NCBI GenBank assembly: GCA_030150085.1
Contig: JASLGJ010000061.1
Location: 1-15,496, forward strand
DNA length: 15,496 nt
Direction: 5' to 3'
From: Candidatus Elarobacter sp.
GTDB taxonomy: Bacteria; Vulcanimicrobiota; Vulcanimicrobiia; Vulcanimicrobiales; Vulcanimicrobiaceae
Within the stretch, counting starts at the first letter, position 1; each line of letters starts with the position of its first letter. Shown in pieces: positions 1-7,741 of the stretch. The notes beneath the pieces were generated by a model. The model saw only the letters and a list, made by a program, of their open reading frames with translations. It searched no databases and was not told where the DNA came from. A program made the translations under genes and the position numbers.

Positions 1-140
1 CCGCCCTGGCCGCGATCGGCCTGCAGACCCAGCTCGCGAAACTGCTCCGCACCGGCGCCCGCCCGCTGGCCTTCGGCTTCGTCCTCTGGGTCGCGGTCGC
101 GCTCTCGTCGCTAGCGCTTCAGCGGCTGACGGGGCTGTAG
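1..140 (+). CDS. C-terminal end of a YeiH/UPF0324-type membrane protein (5' truncated by window)
   Basis: An open frame enters the window (first complete codon at 3) and stops at the TAG at 138-140, giving the last 45 residues of a protein. The visible part begins ALAAIGLQTQLAKLL, followed by a basic TGARP turn and a hydrophobic helix (about LAFGFVLWVAVALSSLAL) ending a few residues before the stop. A pattern of 'aaiGLqT.L..L...G.rPL' followed by a last transmembrane helix is what I know from the end of the UPF0324/YeiH family of putative inner-membrane anion (sulfate) exporters. Only this fragment is visible, so the family call rests on a short match and the function is inferred. It is not part of the downstream operons, which run on the other strand. 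Confidence 0.6.
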   Translation, partial: ALAAIGLQTQLAKLLRTGARPLAFGFVLWVAVALSSLALQRLTGL

Positions 141-535
141 CGCGCGATCTGCGGCGATCTTGCTCCAGCGATCAGCCGCCGGAAGCGACGGCGTCCGAGG
201 CGGAGTACGTGATCGCAACTCGGCGGCGGCGCTGCCGTCGAGCGCGCGATGGACCAGCTCCTGCGTTCGGTCCGTGACCGCGAAGTCGAAGAGAAGACGG
301 GTCTCGTCCCCTAGGGTGCCCTCCACGGTCGGCACGTCCTCGAACCTCCGGCGTGGTGAGATCAAACGCGTCTTCGAGCGAGCGGACCTGGCGCGGATCA
401 TTCGAGCGGCACGCTCGCGATCGTGAGCCGTCGCCGTTACCGCGGTGTTGCCGCGCGATGTTCGCGGTTTTCGGGTGCCGTCATCCGCACGTTTTCGTGC
501 CCGGGCACGTGCTTTCGCGCGCGCGCCGAGCGCCG
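141..535. other. Intergenic stretch, no convincing gene
   Basis: About 395 bp lie between the membrane-protein stop and the dnaB stop. The best candidate is a minus-strand frame starting at an ATG at 401 and running past 141 into the 3' end of the membrane protein gene. Its middle (about FEDVPTVEGTLGDETRLL and on to ALDGSAAAE) has protein-like composition and G/C-ending codons. However, there is no ribosome-binding site before the ATG, the two ends are Arg/Pro/Ser-rich like a shadow frame, and I recognise no family. It could be a decayed gene remnant. I see no RNA gene here. The part nearest dnaB carries an inverted repeat, listed separately. Confidence 0.4.
487..509 (-). terminator. Hairpin-forming inverted repeats downstream of dnaB
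   Basis: Two overlapping inverted repeats lie 27 bp past the dnaB stop: GCACG-TTTT-CGTGC (487-500) and the perfect 14-bp palindrome CGTGCCCGGGCACG (496-509). They share one arm, so only one can form at a time. Neither is followed by a good U-run on the minus strand. This may mark the 3' end of the rpsR-dnaB transcript but is not a textbook intrinsic terminator. Confidence 0.3.
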
Positions 536-1909
536 TTACGGGGCCGGGTAGTGCGAGTCGTCGCCGTAGGGGACGAAGAGGGTGTGCTCGGGGAGGAAGC
601 GCAGCTTGATCGTGCCGACCTTGCCGTTGCGGTGCTTGGCGATGATGAACTCGGTGGCGTCGGGCTCGGGCGACGTCTCCTTGTTGTAGTACGCGTCGCG
701 GTACAAGAACGTGACGATGTCGGCTTCCTGTTCAATGGCACCGCTGTCTCGCAAATCCGAGAGCAGCGGGCGCTTGTCGTTGCGCGTCTCGACCGCGCGG
801 TTGAGCTGGGCCAGCGCGATCACCGGCACTTCCAAGTCCTTCGCGGTGGCCTTGAGCGTCCGGCAGATGTCCGACAGCTCCTCGTTGCGGTTGACCTGTT
901 TGCCGGCCGCCGTCGAGGGGCGGACGAGCTGCAGGTAGTCGATGATCACGCAGCTCAGGCCGTGCGCCGATTTCAAGCGCCGCAGGCGCGAGCGGATCTC
1001 GGTGACGGTCGGCGCGCCGCTGTCGTCGAGGTGGATCGGCAGCTCGTGCAGCACGCCCATGGCGTGGCCGATCTTCTCCCAGTCGCGGTCGGCGATCGCG
1101 CCCCGCCGCAGCTTGCTCGCGTCCAGCCGCGCCTCGGACGAGAGTAGGCGCTCGACCAGCTCCTGCTTGGTCATCTCGAGCGAGAACACCGCGACCGGCT
1201 TGCGCTCGTCCTTGGCCGCGGCGACGGCCATGTTGAGCGCCATCGAGGTCTTGCCCATCGCCGGGCGCGCGGCCAGGATCACCAGGTTGCCGGGCTGCCA
1301 GCCCGCGGTGTAGTCGTCGATGTCGCGGTAGCCCGAGGTGACGCCGGTGCGGTCGCCCTTCTGCTCGTGGCGCCGCTCCAGGGCCTGGAACGTCGAGAGC
1401 AGCAGCGAGGGCACGGAGGCGAACGAGCCGCGGTCGCTCTTGTTCCCGACCTCGTACACGACTTGCTCGGCGCGGTCGATCGCGGCCTCGACGTCGTCCT
1501 CGGACTCGAAGCCCAGGCCCGTGATCTGCGTGCCGGCGTGGATCAGCTCGCGCAGGCTGGCCTTCTCGCGCACGATGCGGGCGTAGTACTCGGCCGACGC
1601 GGCGGTCGGCACGGTGTCCATCAGCGAGTTGAGGTAGGCCATGCCGCCGACTTTGTCGAGCATGCCGCGGTTGCGCAGCTCCTCGGCCAGCGCGACCTTG
1701 TCGAGCGGCTCGCCGCGCTCGTAGAGCGCGTAGAGCGCGACGAAGATCGCCTCGTGCAGCGGGGCGTAGAAGTCGCCCGAGACGACGATCTCGCTGACCG
1801 TCGCCATCATCTCCTTGTCGACCAGGATCGAGCCGAGCAGCGCCATCTCCGCCTCGAGGTTGTTGGGCGGAATGCGGTCGACGGCGTGGTTGATCTGTGC
1901 GACGTTCAC
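536..1909 (-). CDS. dnaB: Replicative DNA helicase DnaB
   Basis: 457 aa hexameric helicase that unwinds DNA at the replication fork and recruits primase; length is usual for the family. The N-terminal helical domain (about residues 12-120) begins with the typical PPNNLEAEMALLGSIL. The RecA-like domain follows: Walker A ARPAMGKT at 214-221, Walker B VIIDYLQL at 321-328, the AQLNR sensor (Gln368) and the KHRNGK arginine-finger segment near 427. No intein interrupts the Walker A or other usual sites. The start is a GTG at 1909-1907 that overlaps the TGA of the upstream Lon-family gene by 4 bp (GTGA), with GAAGG about 7 nt upstream, so translation is probably coupled. It is the last gene of the rpsR-rplI-lon-dnaB operon. 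Identification is near certain. Confidence 0.97.
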   Translation of the reverse strand: MNVAQINHAVDRIPPNNLEAEMALLGSILVDKEMMATVSEIVVSGDFYAPLHEAIFVALYALYERGEPLDKVALAEELRNRGMLDKVGGMAYLNSLMDTVPTAASAEYYARIVREKASLRELIHAGTQITGLGFESEDDVEAAIDRAEQVVYEVGNKSDRGSFASVPSLLLSTFQALERRHEQKGDRTGVTSGYRDIDDYTAGWQPGNLVILAARPAMGKTSMALNMAVAAAKDERKPVAVFSLEMTKQELVERLLSSEARLDASKLRRGAIADRDWEKIGHAMGVLHELPIHLDDSGAPTVTEIRSRLRRLKSAHGLSCVIIDYLQLVRPSTAAGKQVNRNEELSDICRTLKATAKDLEVPVIALAQLNRAVETRNDKRPLLSDLRDSGAIEQEADIVTFLYRDAYYNKETSPEPDATEFIIAKHRNGKVGTIKLRFLPEHTLFVPYGDDSHYPAP

Positions 1910-3849
1910 CGGGTGACCTTCGTGCGGCGGCCGCGCTTGGCGGCAGGCGGGACGGGGACGCGGACACCGAGCGCGGCCAGCGCCTCGACGACGGTCGAGA
2001 CGGCGATCACCTCGATGCCCTCCGGTGCCGCCTCGATCTCCCGAGCGTTCTCGCGCGGGAGCACGATGGCCCGCATCCCCGCCTGGCGCGCGGCGTAAAG
2101 CTTCTCCACCACCCCGCCGACCGCGCGGACGTTGCCCGCGAGCGACACTTCGCCCGTCACCGCCACGTCCTGCGGCAGCGGCAGCCCGGTCAATGCACTG
2201 TAAAGCGCGAGGAAGAACGCCAGCCCCGCCGACGGGCCGTCGATGTTGCCGCCGCCCACCACGTTGACGTGCAGGTCGTGGTCGGCCGGGTCGATCCCGG
2301 CCACCGCCCGGATCACCGAGGCCGCGTTGAACACCGCGTCGCGCGCCATGGTGCCTGCGGTGTCGTTGAAGCGCACCGCCCCTTTGCGCGGCTCGCGCGC
2401 GGCGAACGCCGCGGCCTCGATCTCGATCACGCTCCCGACGTACTGCAGCACGCCCAGGCCGTGCGCCTTGCCCAGCTCGCGCCCGCGCCGCGCGCGGGCC
2501 GGCGTGTGCGGCACGATCCGCCCGGCCTGCACCACCTCGAGCACGTCCTCGTCGCGCACCGTCGCGCCGCGCGCGCTCCCGGCCCGCGCGCTCGCCTCGC
2601 GCGCGCTGCCGTGGCGCTCGAGCGCGTGCGAGTAGGCGTCGGCCAGGATCTGCACCGCCTTGCGGCCCTCGATCGTGTACGAGGCGACCAGCTCGGGCAC
2701 GCGCCGCGCGACCTTGGCGCCCAGGCGCCCCGCCGCCTCGCGCACGATCCGCGCGACCTGCGCCTGGGTGAGCGGCTCGAAGTACACCGCCGCGCAGCGC
2801 GAGCGGATCGCGGGGTCGATCGCCTCGGGATCGCGCGTGGTCGCGCCGATCAGCACGAAGTCGGCCGGCGCGCCGTCACGGAAGAGCTTCTTCACGTAGG
2901 CCGGCACGTTGGGATCGTGCTCGTCGTAGTACGACGACTCGAAGCCGACCCGCTTGTCCTCGAGCACCTTGAGCAGGCGGGTCTGCATGGCGGGGTCCAT
3001 CTCGCCGATCTCGTCGATGAACAGCACGCCCGCGTGGGCCTTGCTGACCAGGCCCAGCTTGGGCTCGGGGACGCCGCCGTCGGCGAAGTCGCGCCGCGCG
3101 CCCTGGTAGATCGGGTCGTGGACGCTGCCCAGCAGCGGGTTGGTGGTCTCGCGCGCGTCCCAGCGCAGCGTCGTGCCGGCCGCCTCGACGAACGGCGCGT
3201 CGGGCGCGAACGGGGCGTGCGGGCGCGCCTTGGCCAGCTCGAGCGCGAGCCGCGCGACGGTGGTCTTGCCCACCCCCGGCGGGCCGTAGAGGATGACGTG
3301 CTGCGGGTAGGGCGAGGCCAGCTTGGCGATCAGGGCCTTGACCGCGGCTTCCTGGCCGACGACCTCGGCCAGGGTCTTGGGGCGCAGCACGTCGAGCGCG
3401 GCGCGGGCCAGGCCGCGCGCGTCGAGCGCCTGCAGGTCGGCCAGCCGCTTCTCGGTGGCGGGCGTCTCCGGCCCGGCCTCCTCGCGCAGCGCCTCCAGGC
3501 GCAGCTCGCGCAGGTAGTCGGCGTGGCGCGCGACCATCTTGGCGCTGATCTTCGCCTCGAGGCTGTCGCCGACGGTGCGCTGGGCGACCAGGTCGGCCAG
3601 GCGGTCCTCGATCTCGGCGATGACCTTCTTGTACTGGGCCTTGGCGGGCCGCGTCTCGCGGGTGGGGTCCTCGACGACCAGCCGCTGGAGCGCGAGCAGG
3701 CGGTCGGGAACCGCCTGCGAGCGCATCTCCTTGAGCGTGCCGAGCTTGCCGGCCCGCATCACGAGCTTGTCCGTGCCCAGCGCCTCGCTGAGCACGTCGT
3801 AGAGCACCGCGATCTCGCGGCGGACCTTCTCGTCCGCGCTCAGCCGCAC
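1906..3849 (-). CDS. Lon-family ATP-dependent protease (sporulation LonB/LonC-like type)
   Basis: 647 aa AAA+ serine protease, shorter than classical Lon because it lacks the large N-terminal substrate-binding domain. A helical N-terminus (residues 1-160) leads into the AAA+ module: Walker A GPPGVGKTT from 189, Walker B VLFIDE at 275-280 and a long conserved stretch including ETTNPLLGSVHDPIYQGARR. The C-terminal protease domain carries the Ser-Lys dyad: Ser540 in NIDGPSAG and Lys583 in GGVVEKL, 43 residues apart as in E. coli Lon (679/722). The AAA+ segment resembles the 'spore Lon C' family known from Firmicutes; ATPase motifs look intact. Start is a GTG at 3849, two bases after the rplI stop. 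The position between rplI and dnaB suggests housekeeping protein quality control; substrates are unknown. Confidence 0.93.
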   Translation of the reverse strand: MRLSADEKVRREIAVLYDVLSEALGTDKLVMRAGKLGTLKEMRSQAVPDRLLALQRLVVEDPTRETRPAKAQYKKVIAEIEDRLADLVAQRTVGDSLEAKISAKMVARHADYLRELRLEALREEAGPETPATEKRLADLQALDARGLARAALDVLRPKTLAEVVGQEAAVKALIAKLASPYPQHVILYGPPGVGKTTVARLALELAKARPHAPFAPDAPFVEAAGTTLRWDARETTNPLLGSVHDPIYQGARRDFADGGVPEPKLGLVSKAHAGVLFIDEIGEMDPAMQTRLLKVLEDKRVGFESSYYDEHDPNVPAYVKKLFRDGAPADFVLIGATTRDPEAIDPAIRSRCAAVYFEPLTQAQVARIVREAAGRLGAKVARRVPELVASYTIEGRKAVQILADAYSHALERHGSAREASARAGSARGATVRDEDVLEVVQAGRIVPHTPARARRGRELGKAHGLGVLQYVGSVIEIEAAAFAAREPRKGAVRFNDTAGTMARDAVFNAASVIRAVAGIDPADHDLHVNVVGGGNIDGPSAGLAFFLALYSALTGLPLPQDVAVTGEVSLAGNVRAVGGVVEKLYAARQAGMRAIVLPRENAREIEAAPEGIEVIAVSTVVEALAALGVRVPVPPAAKRGRRTKVTR

Positions 3850-3851
3850 GG

Positions 3852-4301
3852 CTACTTCAGCGCGACGACCTGCACCGCGGACTTGGCGACGATGTTGTTG
3901 CCCAGGCGGATCTCGACCGGGTACGTCCCCAGCGCCTTGATGCCGTCCTTCATCTCGATCTTGTGGCGGTCGATGGTGACCCCGAGCTGCTCGTGCAGGG
4001 CGTCGGCCACGTTGGCATTGGTGACGGTGCCGAACAGGCGCCCGTTGCCGCCCGCCTTGGCCGCGACCTTGATGACGATCTGCTCGAGCTGGGTCGCGAC
4101 GTCCTGAGCGTTGGCGACCTCTTCGGCCTGCTTGCGCTTCTTGGCGTTCTGCTGCTGCTCGAGCTGCTTCATCGCGCCCGGCGTCGCGAGCACCGCGAGC
4201 TTCTGGCGCAGGAGGTAGTTGTTGGCGTAGCCGTCGGCGACCTCGACGGCCTGCCCGCGGGTGCCCAGCGGCTTGACGTCGGCGGTGAGAATGACCTTCA
4301 C
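3852..4301 (-). CDS. rplI: 50S ribosomal protein L9
   Basis: 149 aa, the standard length. The N-terminal rRNA-binding domain has the family signature: MKVILTADVKPLGTRGQAVEV followed by DGYANNYLLRQKLAVLAT. It is joined by a long, charged connecting helix (about residues 44-75, rich in Lys/Gln/Glu) to the C-terminal domain, where RLFGTVTNANVADAL is recognisable. L9 binds domain V of 23S rRNA near the L1 stalk and helps maintain reading frame. ATG start at 4301, preceded by GGAGC in the 10-bp gap after rpsR. It is co-transcribed with rpsR upstream and the Lon-family gene, whose GTG starts 2 bp after the rplI stop. Linkage of S18, L9 and DnaB genes is common in bacteria. Confidence 0.97.
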   Translation of the reverse strand: MKVILTADVKPLGTRGQAVEVADGYANNYLLRQKLAVLATPGAMKQLEQQQNAKKRKQAEEVANAQDVATQLEQIVIKVAAKAGGNGRLFGTVTNANVADALHEQLGVTIDRHKIEMKDGIKALGTYPVEIRLGNNIVAKSAVQVVALK

Positions 4302-4311
4302 TGCGGGCTCC

Positions 4312-4569
4312 TTACGCGGCGACGAACGGCAGGAGGGCGATGATGCGGGCGCGCTTGACCGCGACGGTCAGCGAGCGCTGGTGCTTGGCGCAGTTGCCCG
4401 AGATGCGGCGGGGCAGGATCTTGCCCCGCTCGCTGATGTACTTGCGCAGGCGGGTGGTGTCTTTGTAGTCCAGGTCGTGCAGGCGGTCGGCGCAGAAGGT
4501 GCAGACCTTCTTCTTGGGGCGGCGGTCCTTTTTGGCGGACGCGCGCTTGCCCTTGGGGGCGGTAGCCAT
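4312..4569 (-). CDS. rpsR: 30S ribosomal protein S18 (zinc-binding form)
   Basis: 85 aa, the usual size. A very basic N-terminal tail leads into [19 protein letters not shown] and [19 protein letters not shown], the classic S18 core. The protein forms a heterodimer with S6 on the 30S platform. It keeps a full set of potential metal ligands: Cys23, Cys26, Cys60 and His63 (CxxC...CxxH), so it is the Cys-containing, probably zinc-binding paralogue type rather than the Cys-less one. ATG start at 4569 with AAAGG about 10 nt upstream. It is the first gene of the minus-strand operon; the usual partners rpsF and ssb are not directly upstream, so expression must be set by its own leader (4570-4690). 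Confidence 0.97.
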   Translation of the reverse strand: MATAPKGKRASAKKDRRPKKKVCTFCADRLHDLDYKDTTRLRKYISERGKILPRRISGNCAKHQRSLTVAVKRARIIALLPFVAA

Positions 4570-4602
4570 GGGGAAGAGCCTTTCGGTGATGTAGGTGGTG
4601 AC

Positions 4603-4652
4603 GGCCGGGATCGAGGCCCGGCCCTACACACGTGGCGCCCGCGGACGCCACG
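4603..4652 (-). promoter_or_regulatory. Structured 5' leader of rpsR (two stem-loops)
   Basis: Two inverted repeats lie in the untranslated leader of rpsR. The distal one pairs 4631-4637 with 4646-4652 (CGTGGCG/CGCCACG, 7 bp, 8-nt loop). The proximal one pairs 4603-4609 with 4617-4623 (GGCCGGG/CCCGGCC, 7 bp, 7-nt loop). It can be extended by GTAG/CTAC (4591-4594 with 4624-4627), leaving an unpaired segment of 8 nt on one side, GUCACCAC in the RNA. S6:S18 complexes are known to repress their own mRNA by binding a hairpin with a one-sided bulge containing CCG. The layout here is compatible, but I cannot show the motif itself. Confidence 0.4.
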
Positions 4653-4693
4653 ACCCGCTCCGGCGCGTGAGCCGCGCCGAGGGGAACCCGAGG

Positions 4694-4722
4694 AGTATAC
4701 CGCGTCCGGGGCCCGAGCGCCA
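4694..4722 (-). promoter_or_regulatory. Candidate promoter of the rpsR-rplI-lon-dnaB operon
   Basis: On the minus strand, TATACT at 4699-4694 matches the -10 consensus at 5 of 6 positions and is the most AT-rich hexamer in a GC-rich gap. No good -35 box is found 16-18 bp upstream (the sequence at 4722-4717 is TGGCGC). Transcription would begin near 4687, giving a leader of about 118 nt that contains both stem-loops upstream of rpsR. Confidence 0.4.
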
Positions 4723-4779
4723 GGGGCCGCGTTCCGCTCGGCGCGGGGGTCATTCCCGGGCGATCCGGAAGGCAGAGGG

Positions 4780-4959
4780 ATGAGCCTCAAATCGACCACC
4801 GCCCTGGCCGCCAAGGAAGCCGAGAAGCAGCGCAAGCTGCGCGAGAGCGAGAAGCTCGGCCGCCAGGCCGAGGTCGACTCGGCCAAGATCCGCGAGCGCT
4901 TCGCCGCCGAGCGGCAGGCCCTGGCCCGCCGCTACGGCGTGGTCACCGGGCTGGAATAG
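4780..4959 (+). CDS. Small charged hypothetical protein (59 aa)
   Basis: The frame is open further upstream, but I place the start at the ATG at 4780 because GGAAGG sits 7 nt before it and the upstream part reads like shadow sequence. It encodes MSLKSTTALAAKEAEKQ, then a helix extremely rich in Lys/Arg/Glu/Ala, ending FAAERQALARRYGVVTGLE. Almost the whole chain is predicted to be one amphipathic helix or coiled coil. There is no membrane segment, signal peptide or Cys/His cluster. It is divergent from rpsR (210 bp apart) and converges on the M16 peptidase gene with 6 bp between stops. I recognise no family. The biased composition could suggest a nucleic-acid- or ribosome-associated protein, but that is only a guess. 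Confidence 0.6.
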   Translation: MSLKSTTALAAKEAEKQRKLRESEKLGRQAEVDSAKIRERFAAERQALARRYGVVTGLE

Positions 4960-4965
4960 CCCGCC

Positions 4966-7695
4966 CTACGGGCCCTCGATCACCCGCACGAAGCCGTCCG
5001 GCTTGACGTAGGCCGCGAAGGCCCGCTGGACCGCGCCCTTGTCGGTCGCCACGAACCGGCGCGCGTCGAGCGCGCCCTGGTCGAGCGGGTAGCCCTGGCT
5101 GGCGGCGTCGAGTAGCGCCCCGCCGATCGCGCCCAGCGAGGCGCCCGCGATCACCGTCTGGCGCACGATCGACGCCTTGGCCAGGGCCAGCTCGAAATCG
5201 CCCACCGGCTCGGTCGAGAGGCGGGCGATCTCGGCGTCGATCAGCGAGGCGATGCGGGGCTCGTTCTGCGGCAGGCAGGCGAACTGGATCGAGAGCTGAT
5301 AGCGCGAGCGGCGCGGCTGGAGCTGCGAGGCGACGGTGTAGACCAGGCCCGCGTTCTGGCGCAGGTCGCGGAACAGCCGGCTCTGCTCGGGCCCGATCGA
5401 GCCCCCGCCCAGGATCGCGTTGCCCAGCAGCAGCGGGTAGAGGTCGGGCGAGGAGCGACCCAGCGGCAGGATCTGCTGGAAGGTCACCGTGTCCTGGCCG
5501 ATCGGGAGCGGCAGCCGGACCTCCCCGGCCCGGTTGGGCGGGAGCGCGGGCAGCTCGGTCGGGGGCGGCTCGCCGGCCGCGTGCCAGGCCCCGAACTCGC
5601 GCTCGACGGCGGCCTTGGCGGCCTGCGGGGTGACGTTGCCGACCACCACCACGGTGCTCAGGTCGGGCCGCACGGTCTTGGCGTAGTAGGCCCGCACGTC
5701 GTCCAGGGTCAGGGCTTGCAGCTCGGCCACGGTGGGCTCGCGCAGCTCGGGGTCGCCGGGCGGCAGCATCAGCGCCGCGGTGCGGCGCGCCACGACCGTG
5801 CCGGTGCTGTTGAGGGCGGTCTGCAGGCCGTCGATCGCGCGCCGCCGGGCCAGCTCGAAGGTCGGCTGGTCGAAGCGCGGCCCGAGCTCGTTCTGGGCCA
5901 GCAACGCCACCCCGCGCCCGAACTCCCGCGAGGTGGTCTGCAGGTCGAAGTCCGTCCCGGCCGAGACCTGCGACTGGGCGTCGTCCTGGGCGCGCTGGAA
6001 GGCCGTCCGGTCCTGGGTCCGGGTGCCGTAGGCGAACAGGGCGGCGAGCACCGAGGCCACCCCGGTCTTGCCCGCCGGCTCCGCCAGGGCCGGGCTGGTG
6101 CGGACCCGCCCGAACACGAAGACCGAGTCGGAGATCGACTCGGGCTTGACGATCAGGGTCATGCCGTTGGCCAGCTTCTCGCGCACGGGGGCCGGGCCGG
6201 GGTCGGGCGGGGCGACGTGCGCGACGAGCTGCTCGGCCCAGCCCGGCAGGCGGGTCACCGGCGGCTGCGCCGCGAGCGGCTTCTCGGGGCTGGCCCCGGC
6301 CGGGGCCGGGACGGCGTTCTGCGAGGCCCCGGCGGTGGGGGTCAGCTCGCCCACGATCGCGTGGGCGGGGTCGAGGTATTTCTTCGCGACGCGGTTCACG
6401 TCGGCCAGGGTGACCCGGGCGATCAGCTCCTGCTCGCGCGCGATCGAGGGCTCGCGGTCCAGCGCGATGGTGGTGGCACAGTCCGAGGCCAGGGCCGCGA
6501 TCGTGGGGCGGCTCTGCTCCTGGCCCGCGATGAGCTGGCGGCGGGTCGACTCGAACAGCTCGCGCGGCACGCCGTCGCGCGCGTAGCCGCTCAGGATCGC
6601 CTCCAGCTTCTGCGCGGCGCGGTGCGGGTCGGCGTCCGCGCCCAGCGCGGCGGTGGCCAGGCCGAGCTGAGCCTCGGGCACGTAGGGCAGCGAGACCCAC
6701 TGCGCGTCGAGCGCCTCGCCCGCGTCGGCCAGGGCGTGGACGTTCCCGCGCGGCGAGTCCAGGATGCCCTGCAGGACGAAGGACGGCAGGAAGTCCGGGC
6801 TGTCGACGCCCGGCAGGCGGAAGCCGACCACCGCCAGCGGGTACACCAGCCGGGTCGGCCGGCGCAGCACCGTGCGCGCCAGCGGGCGCAGGCGCGCGGC
6901 GGCGTGGGCCGGCACCGCGCGCCGCGGCACGCCCTCGAAGCGGGTCCGGACCTGGGCCAGCGCGCGGGCCGGGTCGACGTCGCCCGCGACCACCAGCACG
7001 GCGTTGTTGGGCGCGTACCAGCGGTCGTGGAAGGCCTTGATCTGCGGCCCGGTCAGCTTGTCGAAGGCGGCCTTGGTGCCGACCCCCTCGTGGCCGTACG
7101 GCGTGCCGGCGTACGCCAGCAGCTGCACCGCGCGGAAGAAATCGCTTCCCGGCGCGGACTCGTCGCGCAGCACCTCCTGCTCGATCGCGCCGCGCTCGTT
7201 CTGCCACTGGGCCTGCGCGTCGAGCACGTCGCGCATGCGGTCGGACTCGATCCGCAGCACCGCGTCGAGGTCGGCCGCGGGAACGGTGAACTGGTACTGC
7301 GTGAGCGTGTCGGTGGTCGAGGCGTTGAAGCTCCCGCCCAGCGCCGTCGCGACCGTGCCCAGCTCGCTGGTCGACAAGTTCTTGGTCCCGCGGAACATCA
7401 TGTGCTCCTGGGCGTGCGCCATGCCCGGCACGCCGGCCGGGTCGTCGCGCGAGCCGACCAGATAGGTCAGCTCGGTCGAGACCGCGGGCGCGAGCGCGTT
7501 GCGCACGATGACGACCCGCAAGCCGTTGCGCAGGGTCGCCTCGAGCACGCCGCTCGCGCTCGCGGCGGGCGCGGCGGCCGGCGCCGGGGCGGTGAGCGGT
7601 GCGGTCAGGGCCAGCAGCAGCGCCGCGGCGAGCGCGCACCGGCTCCGCCGCGACGCGCGGCCGGTCTGGGGTGAACGAGCGGAACGAGAGCTCAT
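4966..7695 (-). CDS. Secreted M16-family zinc metallopeptidase, two-domain (active plus inactive half)
   Basis: 909 aa. A basic N-terminus and a long Ala/Leu stretch (about residues 20-46, ending near AAPAASA) form a Sec signal peptide, so the protein is probably extracytoplasmic. The N-terminal half holds the inverted zinc motif H94-A-Q-E-H98 and a third ligand Glu174 in RGAIEQEV, 75 residues later, matching the HxxEH(X)~75E arrangement of pitrilysin-type enzymes. The C-terminal half (about 480-909) repeats the fold, with typical SRLFRDLRQNAGLVYTV, but lacks HxxEH and should be the non-catalytic clamshell half. Such fused pairs degrade peptides in the periplasm or act as processing peptidases. 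ATG start at 7695 with a weak AAGG upstream. It lies 45 bp downstream of the AKR-fold gene in the same direction, so the two may be co-transcribed. Confidence 0.93.
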   Translation of the reverse strand: MSSRSARSPQTGRASRRSRCALAAALLLALTAPLTAPAPAAAPAASASGVLEATLRNGLRVVIVRNALAPAVSTELTYLVGSRDDPAGVPGMAHAQEHMMFRGTKNLSTSELGTVATALGGSFNASTTDTLTQYQFTVPAADLDAVLRIESDRMRDVLDAQAQWQNERGAIEQEVLRDESAPGSDFFRAVQLLAYAGTPYGHEGVGTKAAFDKLTGPQIKAFHDRWYAPNNAVLVVAGDVDPARALAQVRTRFEGVPRRAVPAHAAARLRPLARTVLRRPTRLVYPLAVVGFRLPGVDSPDFLPSFVLQGILDSPRGNVHALADAGEALDAQWVSLPYVPEAQLGLATAALGADADPHRAAQKLEAILSGYARDGVPRELFESTRRQLIAGQEQSRPTIAALASDCATTIALDREPSIAREQELIARVTLADVNRVAKKYLDPAHAIVGELTPTAGASQNAVPAPAGASPEKPLAAQPPVTRLPGWAEQLVAHVAPPDPGPAPVREKLANGMTLIVKPESISDSVFVFGRVRTSPALAEPAGKTGVASVLAALFAYGTRTQDRTAFQRAQDDAQSQVSAGTDFDLQTTSREFGRGVALLAQNELGPRFDQPTFELARRRAIDGLQTALNSTGTVVARRTAALMLPPGDPELREPTVAELQALTLDDVRAYYAKTVRPDLSTVVVVGNVTPQAAKAAVEREFGAWHAAGEPPPTELPALPPNRAGEVRLPLPIGQDTVTFQQILPLGRSSPDLYPLLLGNAILGGGSIGPEQSRLFRDLRQNAGLVYTVASQLQPRRSRYQLSIQFACLPQNEPRIASLIDAEIARLSTEPVGDFELALAKASIVRQTVIAGASLGAIGGALLDAASQGYPLDQGALDARRFVATDKGAVQRAFAAYVKPDGFVRVIEGP

Positions 7696-7727
7696 GTTGG
7701 CGGCCTTGTTCCCCGCCCCGCCCCATG

Positions 7728-7741
7728 GCGCCCGCGGGCGC
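7728..7741. repeat. Perfect 14-bp GC palindrome between the AKR-fold and M16 genes
   Basis: GCGCCCGCGGGCGC reads the same on both strands and touches the last base of the AKR-fold stop codon. It could form a hairpin in the transcript between the two genes or be a chance GC palindrome. No U-run follows it, so it is not a convincing terminator. Confidence 0.35.
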
